Shown: one piece after another, positions 57,930-64,000 of the stretch
Numbering within the stretch: position 1 is the first letter of the stretch
Layout of the letters: each line of letters starts with the position of its first letter
NCBI GenBank assembly: GCA_017442735.1
Contig: JAFRZE010000068.1
Span: forward strand, 48,035-112,034
DNA: 64,000 bases
Direction: 5' to 3'
Source: Bacillota bacterium
GTDB lineage: Bacteria; Bacillota; Clostridia; Lachnospirales; Bianqueaceae
Translations under genes and position numbers: made by a program
The notes under the pieces: model-generated
The model's input: only the letters and a program-made list of their open reading frames with translations
Database searches by the model: none
Told to the model about the DNA's origin: nothing

Positions 57930-60646
57930 GCCACGACGCCCGACTGAGGCTTCTGCTTTTTGCCTGCTTCCTGAACAGGCTCCTGCTGTTTTGGCGCCGC
58001 TTCGTTGATCAGTTCCTGCTCTTTGTTTTTCAGATATTTGATATTATTTTCACGGTTCTGGACCTTGACACCGATCGGCACGTCCGGCTCACCCAGATTG
58101 AACGAGAGCTGATTCAGCTTGAACGCCGCCCGTTTGCCGGCGGCAACGAGACTCGGATATTCCTGTTTTTTGGCAATGGTGGTGAACCGTTTGAGAAAGT
58201 CTTTCATCTCGCGCACGCTGGTTTTCGACCCGAGCCTGGATCCTTCTTCCAGGATCGCTTTGAGAGACGCATCCTTCTTTTTCCATGTATGAAGCCGGTT
58301 CATGTTGTCAAGATATTCCTTGCAGGATGCCTGTGTATTCGTGACGATCGAATAGACTTCTTTTTCCTTTTCCAGCCGCTCCTTTTCCCAGTGCTGTTTG
58401 TTCTCGAGATAGCCTGGCCTCTTTTCCAGACGTTCCTTCTGCAGGCGGATCTTTTCATCGAGCTCTTTCCGGGGATCGTTATCCGGCACAAGGTTCAGTT
58501 CCTTGGAGATCTGATTGTTCTCCTTCATGGCGAAACTGAGCATATCCCCCACCATGCCGAGCTTCTCAGCGCTGACGCCTTTCGCCGGCATCTTCGTATC
58601 CTTCATGTAATCTCGGCAGGCTTTGATCAGGATCTTGTTGGCTTCGATAATGGCTTCCTTGGGAATATTGGGCTGAGATTTGATATGATCGACCATCCGA
58701 AGTTCTTCCTTTACGCCCCTCAGACGTTTGACGTTCATGCTGAGCAGCTTGTCCTTGATGCCGGCAGCCTTGGCCTCTTCCGCCTTACGGGTCTTCTCAT
58801 CCGGGAAACTCATCTGCAGTTCGTTCTCACAGAACCAGTCGCGGCACATTTTCTGGATCCGTCTGGTACGGATCGCCTGAGGCGTGCCGTTATCAAAGGC
58901 GGCATTATACAGCTCGTTCACCTGACTGTAGCTGGTGACTCTGACAAGTCTGTATTTTTCGTCGGCGACATAGATCCCGTCCGGCAGCTCGCTCATGCCG
59001 GTCCCCCGGTGCATCTCCCCGGTCTCGGAATCGTAGTAACTCACCATGTGTCCTTCCTTGTCGTTGCCGATGAGATTCTTCTGGGATTCGTCTGTTTCGG
59101 AGATATCCATCTGATGTTCCATCGTGTTCAGGATCAGTTTCTTTGATCCTCTCACGTGCTGCAGCGGGAAGATATCGTCGGGACCCTGAATGCCTAGGGA
59201 AGCGATGACCGTACAGTTGACGTTCTTGATCTTTCTCAGATCGCAGTCACCGATGGTCCGGTTGGTCCCGAGACCCGGGACCGGATCCCGAAGGATGAGA
59301 TCATAGTTGATAAAATCCTTGAAATTGGCTGCCTGGGGATGCTCATCGATATATTTGGAGATCCACTCATCTATCTTGATGACGGCCTGCCCTGCAGTAA
59401 CCGCTCCGCGGCTGTGTCCGGAAAGCTCGATGTGGATCGGCGTAGGGGCTTTTCCTTTGATCCATTCTTCGAAGCGTGTCTTCAAAAACTCTGTGGTGAG
59501 ACGGGCGGCGTTGTCTCGTGAGTTCTGTACACTGTATTCTCCGAAGTTCAGTACGGGAGGACCGCCAAAGGTGTAGCGGACCTTCTCAACGGGTTCGCCC
59601 GCTACGTTGATGGTCCGTTCCTTCTTCCGGATATAGTCGAAGACTTCGTTCGTTTTGCCGGGCTTTGGCACCGGCGTTCCATACTTCTCCCGGATCCCGT
59701 CGGGCGACATATTGGAAACATCGATCCCGCCGTGGCGGTCTTTGTGCTCTCTGACGACATCTTTTCCCCTGGTGCCGGCAAATTCCAGCTCCAGGACCTC
59801 ATGTCCCTGCTTCTGGAATTTGGTTCCCAGGGAGTGATGCAGCTTGACCTTGCGATCTTCTGTCTTGCCCCGGCCCATCTCGTAGATCTCGTCATAGATA
59901 TCGGAACCGAAAGCCTTCCTGATGCTTATGCTGGTCTTTTTTGTAATACCGCCCAGATTCTGGTGCCACCATCCGTTCTCAAACCGCTCGGCGAATTCCG
60001 TGTTCCAGGGATGTTCATCCTCGGGGATATAATAGTATTCGTTGGTTCGTCTGCGTTCCTGCTGGACTTTGTAATAGTGATCGTAGTTGTTTTTGCTGAT
60101 CTCTCCGTAGCTGACGCCGTTGGAAAGATCGTCTTTTCCGGCAACATAGGCGAAATCGGGATCATCCGGGTACTCTATGGGATAAACGGCATGGTTATAC
60201 AGAAGATCATTCGTGGTGTTAAAGGCATTGGTGTACACGGGATCCTTGGAATCGCGGCTCTTGATGTTGTACATGTTGTTGTTGACATTGTACAGCAAGG
60301 TCAGTCTGTCGGCGAGCTTGTCGACCTTGTAGGAAGCGATGATATAAAGATTGGATTCCCCTTCTTTTTTATACTCTCCCTGAGGCGCTTTCTGGACAGA
60401 TTCATAGTAGTTCTTGAGCGCTGGAAGATCGGAAACGAGCCATCCGTTGTTCAAGGCGTTCATGAGGAATGTGCACTCTTTGTGATCATCGCTGTCATGC
60501 GGAACATCCATCATTCTCTGTCCGAGGATCTCGCTGCACTTTCTTTTGTACCGATCGATCCTTCTCTGGTTCAGCTGTTTCTGCTGTTGGACCAGATTAT
60601 ATCGGTTGACTTCCTGTTGTAATGCTTGTTCAATTTCTGGATCCAT
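57923..60646 (-). CDS. Large predicted serine hydrolase (lipase-like), effector-like
   Basis: A 907-residue hydrophilic protein without signal peptide. A helical N-terminal part (about 1-280) precedes an alpha/beta-hydrolase-like core: HIELSGHSRGAVTAG gives the nucleophile Ser412 (GxSxG), RDPVPGLGTNRTIGDCD supplies Asp454 and LNTMEHQMDISE supplies His511. GHSRG with a DPVPG acid recalls DUF2235/Tle-type phospholipase effectors, but overall similarity is unproven. The C-terminal 350 residues are helical and highly charged. Its last bases (GATCTGA) come from the duplicated transglutaminase sequence, so the native C-terminus may be altered. GAGGGAG precedes the ATG. Confidence 0.83.
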   Translation of the reverse strand: MDPEIEQALQQEVNRYNLVQQQKQLNQRRIDRYKRKCSEILGQRMMDVPHDSDDHKECTFLMNALNNGWLVSDLPALKNYYESVQKAPQGEYKKEGESNLYIIASYKVDKLADRLTLLYNVNNNMYNIKSRDSKDPVYTNAFNTTNDLLYNHAVYPIEYPDDPDFAYVAGKDDLSNGVSYGEISKNNYDHYYKVQQERRRTNEYYYIPEDEHPWNTEFAERFENGWWHQNLGGITKKTSISIRKAFGSDIYDEIYEMGRGKTEDRKVKLHHSLGTKFQKQGHEVLELEFAGTRGKDVVREHKDRHGGIDVSNMSPDGIREKYGTPVPKPGKTNEVFDYIRKKERTINVAGEPVEKVRYTFGGPPVLNFGEYSVQNSRDNAARLTTEFLKTRFEEWIKGKAPTPIHIELSGHSRGAVTAGQAVIKIDEWISKYIDEHPQAANFKDFINYDLILRDPVPGLGTNRTIGDCDLRKIKNVNCTVIASLGIQGPDDIFPLQHVRGSKKLILNTMEHQMDISETDESQKNLIGNDKEGHMVSYYDSETGEMHRGTGMSELPDGIYVADEKYRLVRVTSYSQVNELYNAAFDNGTPQAIRTRRIQKMCRDWFCENELQMSFPDEKTRKAEEAKAAGIKDKLLSMNVKRLRGVKEELRMVDHIKSQPNIPKEAIIEANKILIKACRDYMKDTKMPAKGVSAEKLGMVGDMLSFAMKENNQISKELNLVPDNDPRKELDEKIRLQKERLEKRPGYLENKQHWEKERLEKEKEVYSIVTNTQASCKEYLDNMNRLHTWKKKDASLKAILEEGSRLGSKTSVREMKDFLKRFTTIAKKQEYPSLVAAGKRAAFKLNQLSFNLGEPDVPIGVKVQNRENNIKYLKNKEQELINEAAPKQQEPVQEAGKKQKPQSGVVAI

Positions 60647-60677
60647 AGATTTCTCCCTCGTTGCTGATTGAATTAAT

Positions 60678-60782
60678 TTAGCTGATTATATACAATTGAT
60701 TTTCGTAAATCACGGAGATCTTGTTGCCGTTAGCGCCACCATAAGTTTTATTGCGGCGTGGCAGGTTTGTAAAATCGATCAT
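60678..60782 (-). pseudogene. Stump of a HipA-like kinase toxin
   Basis: Thirty-four codons starting two bases after the antitoxin stop: MIDFTNLPRRNKTYGGANGNKISVIYENQLYIIS. The YGGANGNKI..Y segment matches the N-terminus of HipA-domain serine/threonine kinase toxins, which run to about 300 residues; the frame ends at TAA just as the kinase should continue. The rest of the gene is gone and the large hydrolase gene begins 32 bases on. Confidence 0.68.
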
Positions 60783-60784
60783 TA

Positions 60785-61240
60785 TTAGCTATTCCTTTCC
60801 ATCCGCAAATATTTATCCCGCAGGTACCAGGCCTGGTCGGCAGAAATTTCCTGATTCGATTCTGCTGCATTGATATCGGCATTCAGTTCACTCCAGTTAA
60901 GGTCCCAATGAAGATCCTTTTTCCCTGTATCAAGATGCTCCCAGGATTGCTGCATCTGGTTAATAGAGAGTTGAAGATAAGACGGAAGATTCCGCTCGTA
61001 GTGGGTCTCATCCTTTGGCATTCCTGTCTGCGGATGATAATTTGAAGAGTCGAGTTTCATTAACTCTTCCATGCTGCAATCCAGTGCATTTGCCAGTAGC
61101 ATGACTGTCTTGGCGGTGCATGCTTCAATGGAACTTTTACCGGAGCAGATATCGAGCACTGTGGTTTTCGGAACTCCGCTGATTTTCGACAAGTGATACC
61201 TGGTCATTCCCTTTCTGTCTAAAACTGTCTGAAGATTCAT
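60785..61240 (-). CDS. HTH antitoxin-like regulator (HipB-type role), orphaned
   Basis: A 151-residue protein. Residues about 1-58 are a helix-turn-helix (LQTVLDRKGMTRYHLSKISGVPKTTVLDICSGKSSIEACTAKTVMLLANAL). The C-terminal part ends ADINAAESNQEISADQAWYLRDKYLRMER, a pattern known from HTH proteins that precede HipA-like kinase genes. GGGAGGTGA supports the ATG at 61240; a GTG three codons upstream is within that site. It has a perfect promoter with a palindromic operator and is followed by the toxin stump, so the toxin was lost and the regulator kept. Confidence 0.82.
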   Translation of the reverse strand: MNLQTVLDRKGMTRYHLSKISGVPKTTVLDICSGKSSIEACTAKTVMLLANALDCSMEELMKLDSSNYHPQTGMPKDETHYERNLPSYLQLSINQMQQSWEHLDTGKKDLHWDLNWSELNADINAAESNQEISADQAWYLRDKYLRMERNS

Positions 61241-61260
61241 GGCTCTCACCTCCCATTGCC

Positions 61261-61289
61261 ATTATATCGGCCGACCGACCTATTGTCAA
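61261..61289 (-). promoter_or_regulatory. Perfect consensus promoter of the antitoxin gene with operator palindrome
   Basis: On the reverse strand TTGACA (61284-61289) and TATAAT (61261-61266) are exactly 17 bases apart. The spacer holds GGTCGGTCGGCCGA, containing the palindrome TCGGCCGA and a GGTC direct repeat, a likely autoregulation site. The leader to the ATG is only about 14 bases. Confidence 0.85.
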
Positions 61290-61311
61290 CGGTTATTTGG
61301 GGCCCCGCTTT

Positions 61312-61341
61312 TTGAGAACAAATGCCCCCATTTGTTCTCAA
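61312..61341. repeat. Perfect 13-bp inverted repeat with TTGTTCTCAA core
   Basis: TTGAGAACAAATG and CATTTGTTCTCAA are exact complements around CCCC. The TTTGTTCTCAA unit is the same as in the tandem repeat at 47134-47158, so both may be sites for one recombinase. Confidence 0.6.
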
Positions 61342-61548
61342 GGATTCTCAGCAGTTCTCGCCTTTGATTTTCCGAAAATGGATGTCAGATCGGCATGTTT
61401 TTGTTCTGCCCGGCATACTCTTTTCAGCCTGCTCTCAAGATAAGCGCGCAACCTTCATTTTCTTATATTCAAATCATTCCGGATATTCAACCACCCGGCG
61501 GGATCAGCTGACCCATCAACTCAATGCCATTTTGAACTAAACCGGGCT

Positions 61549-61750
61549 ATTTTCGAAAAAGTGTAACACTGATTGTACGATTTGTAACACAAAGGGATAA
61601 AAAAAGAACCCGCTGCTTAAGCGGATTCCAAAACAATTCATGAGCGGAGAAGGAGGGATTTGAATTTCCTTCTAAAACCCTGAAAACCGCTTAAAGAAAG
61701 GATTTCCTGAGCATCACTCCTTGTTTTGTTGGCAATTTTGTTGGCAAAAT
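61549..61750 (+). repeat. tRNA-Ser 3'-end attachment-site-like repeat 3
   Basis: Left part (61549-61644) is the inverted match of 57309-57422 and includes CCGCT/AGCGG and GTGTAACAC..TTGTAACAC motifs. The core CGGAGAAGGAGGGATTTGAA (61645-61664) equals that at 47054-47073, the complement of a serine tRNA 3' end. About 60 bases on, TTTTGTTGGCAATTTTGTTGGCAAAAT (61724-61750) is a tandem arm-like repeat with a different core (TTGGCA) from the 47-kb copy (TTCTCA). Confidence 0.62.
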
Positions 61751-62001
61751 TACTAAAGTTGGTTAATCAATAATCCCTCCTTCATTTGTTCTTTTAATGA
61801 GTAATACTTATTCTATTTATCTTTTTCCGCATCTTCAAAAACCTGACTAATGTTTCTGCTCTTTTAATTTATAGACGTATTAGAAGTACCAATCAAACCA
61901 TCTCTCCAAATATTCTTTTTCTTCTTCCGGTATTGCACCTATGTCTCGCAAAAACCCTTGGATATGTCAAATCAACCAGTAATTCTAGTAGTAAATCCAA
62001 T

Positions 62002-64000
62002 TTAAAGCTTGACCCAACAAGCTGGGCGGATCCCTGCTTCTTTCCAAATGGAAAAATTATTAATGGAAGAATTAGGATCTTGTGCAAAATTCCCGTTTGA
62101 ACGTACCACAACACCTTGCGTTCCATCTTCCGATGGCGTTCTGGTCCACCAGCAGTCAATATGGCGGCATCTGCAAGCTCTTTTTTCCTTTGGAACAAAC
62201 TGTTTGACTTCTTGTTCGCTGAGCAGAAAAACCTTATCCATTGTATCCTTCCCGCCAGTTACTCCGCTTTTTGTGTTAGCTTTCGTCTGATTTGCGGTAA
62301 GCAAGATCTTTTGTTTTTCCTCGTTACTGAATATCATGGAATAAAAAGGCCCATTGAGCCAAGAACGAATCTGGCTTTTCTCCCAAGTACAGTGCTTGTC
62401 CTGAGAAGATCTATTTTGATACCTTGCTGACTCCACAGCATCCTTTGCCAAAAGCAACACACGATCTTCTTCTTTTTTCAAAACAATCCACTCTATCGGT
62501 TCTGAACATTGACCCAAACGTACAATTTCTCCAATTTCTGTCGAAGAGAAATCTTGCATCTTATCATTTGCTTGGGAGTCCGACTCCGACCGTGACAATT
62601 CTATCTCAAAATCACAGCCAAATAGCTGACCTGGCATAACACAAGGATTGTTTCCCTTTAACACCAGTTTCTTCATGCCTGTGCAGCCGTTAAACACTGC
62701 ACCACCATAGTCATCGCCGAAAGATTTAAGCGATTCCGGTAATACAACCTCTTTTAGCCGTTTGCATTCGCTGAATGCGCCACCTTCGATTGTAGTGACT
62801 CCCTCCGGAAGAAGGATCTCCTCCAAATGGTTGCATCCTTCAAATGCTGCTCTGCGAATCACCTCTACTGTTGAAGGAAGATGTACCGACTTTATGTTTT
62901 TGTTCTTTACAAAAGCTAGCTCTCCGATGACACGGACCCCTTCCGGTATTTCTATGGTTTCTTCTTTTCCCAAATATCGGACAAGCACGGTTCCTGCAAT
63001 GATCATTTCCCCTGCATTTTTCTCCCAAGGCGTTCCATGGAACGGAGTGTCTCCAGAAGGATATCCATTCATAGAGTAGTTATTTCCGACATCATTGAGA
63101 CTCTTAGGAAATGAAATCTCAGAAAGTGATGTGCAGCCGCGGAAAACATTATCGTAAATCTGCTCTATACCCTCTGAAATGACCACCTTCTCCAACAGCT
63201 TATTATCTTCGAAGAGAGACCCTCCAAGTCCTTTGACCATTTTACTGCCGATCTCCGCTGGAATAATTAGTTCCCGGTCTTTTCCTGTATACCTCTCTAA
63301 CCAGCCATCTTGAAGTTTCCAACATGAAGGAACTATTTCTTTTCTTGGTGCCTTTTTAGGTTTGCTTTTAGGAACGACTTCTTCGTCGGAAGATTCGATC
63401 ATTTCTTCAATCCTTATTTTTTCAGTTTTGGCGTAAGTGTACATTTTGCTTCCAGCTGGAGTGTGAATTGTCAAATTTTCACATTCTCTGAAGACGCCCC
63501 ACCCAATTCCTGTTGTGCTTCTCGAAATAGTGATATCCTTCAATGCCTTACAACCCTTAAATGCTTTTTCTCCGATACCACGTACAGAAGCAGGAACGTT
63601 GATCTCAGAAAGATTTTCGCAATCCATAAACGCCTGGAATCCGATTTTCTTCAGTCCATTTGGTAAGTTAACCTTAGCCAAGGATTTACAGCCAGCAAAA
63701 CACCCACTCGGAAGTTCAGTAACCCCTTTCGGCACAACGATTTCCTTCAGTGATGCACATTCATCAAACGCACTTCCGAATGTTGAGACCTTTTCAGGCA
63801 TTGAAACGATTTCCAAGTTTCTGCATTTCGAAAAAGCACCATCTTCAATTGCATCTACTGATTCAGGAATTGCTACAGACTTCAACGCAACAACACTGGC
63901 AAAGGCATTTTTTGAGATTTTAGTAACACCATCAGGAATCTTATAATTCTCAAGCGTTTTGGCTTGCGGATATTCTAGAAGCGTCTTCCCATCAAAGCTA
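62002..64000 (-). CDS. BspA-type leucine-rich repeat protein with DUF6273-like C-terminus, 5' end beyond window
   Basis: At least 666 residues, open to the window edge. Two blocks of LRR_5 (BspA/Treponema-type) repeats of about 23 residues, such as IPESVDAIEDGAFSKCRNLEIVSMPE and LPSTVEVIRRAAFEGCNHLEEILLPEGV, are separated by a lysine-rich linker (KSKPKKAPRKE). The C-terminal roughly 190 residues, from EIGEIVRLGQCSEPIEWIVLKKEEDRVLLLAKDAV to NNFSIWKEAGIRPACWVKL, match DUF6273, including CWWTRTPSEDGTQGVVVRSNG. Such proteins often sit at the cell surface in gut Clostridia; the N-terminus with any signal peptide is not visible. Confidence 0.9.
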   Translation of the reverse strand, partial: SFDGKTLLEYPQAKTLENYKIPDGVTKISKNAFASVVALKSVAIPESVDAIEDGAFSKCRNLEIVSMPEKVSTFGSAFDECASLKEIVVPKGVTELPSGCFAGCKSLAKVNLPNGLKKIGFQAFMDCENLSEINVPASVRGIGEKAFKGCKALKDITISRSTTGIGWGVFRECENLTIHTPAGSKMYTYAKTEKIRIEEMIESSDEEVVPKSKPKKAPRKEIVPSCWKLQDGWLERYTGKDRELIIPAEIGSKMVKGLGGSLFEDNKLLEKVVISEGIEQIYDNVFRGCTSLSEISFPKSLNDVGNNYSMNGYPSGDTPFHGTPWEKNAGEMIIAGTVLVRYLGKEETIEIPEGVRVIGELAFVKNKNIKSVHLPSTVEVIRRAAFEGCNHLEEILLPEGVTTIEGGAFSECKRLKEVVLPESLKSFGDDYGGAVFNGCTGMKKLVLKGNNPCVMPGQLFGCDFEIELSRSESDSQANDKMQDFSSTEIGEIVRLGQCSEPIEWIVLKKEEDRVLLLAKDAVESARYQNRSSQDKHCTWEKSQIRSWLNGPFYSMIFSNEEKQKILLTANQTKANTKSGVTGGKDTMDKVFLLSEQEVKQFVPKEKRACRCRHIDCWWTRTPSEDGTQGVVVRSNGNFAQDPNSSINNFSIWKEAGIRPACWVKL

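Noticed and set aside
47054..61750. Complete integrative element with its own integrase
   Set aside because: No recombinase, relaxase or replication gene is encoded between the tRNA-end repeats, so only remnants can be claimed.
1..64000. CRISPR array or rRNA operon
   Set aside because: No regularly spaced short direct repeats and no rRNA-like conserved stretches were seen.

Overview
The window reads as chromosomal DNA of an anaerobic, low-G+C-lineage Gram-positive bacterium (Bacillota, class Clostridia, Lachnospiraceae-like gut or rumen organism). The basis is strong GGAGG-type ribosome sites, consensus TTGACA/TATAAT promoters, a class B sortase, SmpB/SecG, a ThiT thiamine transporter under a TPP riboswitch, a fused chorismate mutase-shikimate kinase, a BspA-type leucine-rich repeat protein with a DUF6273-like tail, and a tRNA gene without encoded CCA. 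The taxonomic call is inference from gene content.

Region 1 (1-24.0 kb) is orderly housekeeping DNA: two M3 oligopeptidase paralogues (the first cut by the window edge), DUF554 and CorA proteins, riboswitch-thiT, a YhfC protease with an autoregulated MerR regulator, smpB-sortase B-HAD phosphatase, secG, an aroA/shikimate kinase/phosphodiesterase operon, tRNA-Pro(CGG), lgt with a DUF4190 protein, a ROK-MATE-glutaredoxin set, proBA, a GH3 lipoprotein, acyl carrier protein and asd. Promoters and terminators are unusually easy to read here.

Region 2 (24.1-43.2 kb) holds signal peptidase I, mutT, small regulatory and acetyltransferase genes, a hydrolase-TetR operon with a perfect 19-bp inverted operator pair, and a six-gene molybdoenzyme operon (ferredoxin, FAD oxidoreductase, a DMSO-reductase-type catalytic subunit fused to a TorD-like chaperone domain, an ECF S-component, a membrane-anchored domain, mobA). 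Two related, highly structured noncoding elements lie in convergent gene gaps (24.10-24.35 and 32.40-32.71 kb). A large unrecognised protein (820 aa) closes the region.

Region 3 (43.2-64 kb) is accessory DNA, mostly transcribed leftwards and visibly more A+T-rich between about 47 and 53 kb. It carries resistance-like enzymes (an APH-family kinase, an AAC(6')-like acetyltransferase), other acetyltransferases and methyltransferases, a P-loop kinase/methyltransferase fusion, and many decayed or chimeric genes. Three copies of a tRNA-Ser 3'-end sequence (two good, one broken), each followed about 60-70 bp away by a different pair of short direct repeats, mark this as a tRNA-linked integration hotspot, although no integrase is present. 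Inside it, a 4.4-kb segment bounded by inverted copies carries an orphan HipB-like antitoxin with a 34-codon stump of its HipA-like partner and a 907-aa predicted serine hydrolase. The last bases of that hydrolase gene abut a 471-bp copy of a transglutaminase lipoprotein gene found intact 11 kb away. The strongest candidates for something undescribed are the paired structured intergenic elements, the two large effector-like proteins, and the chaperone-enzyme fusion operon.
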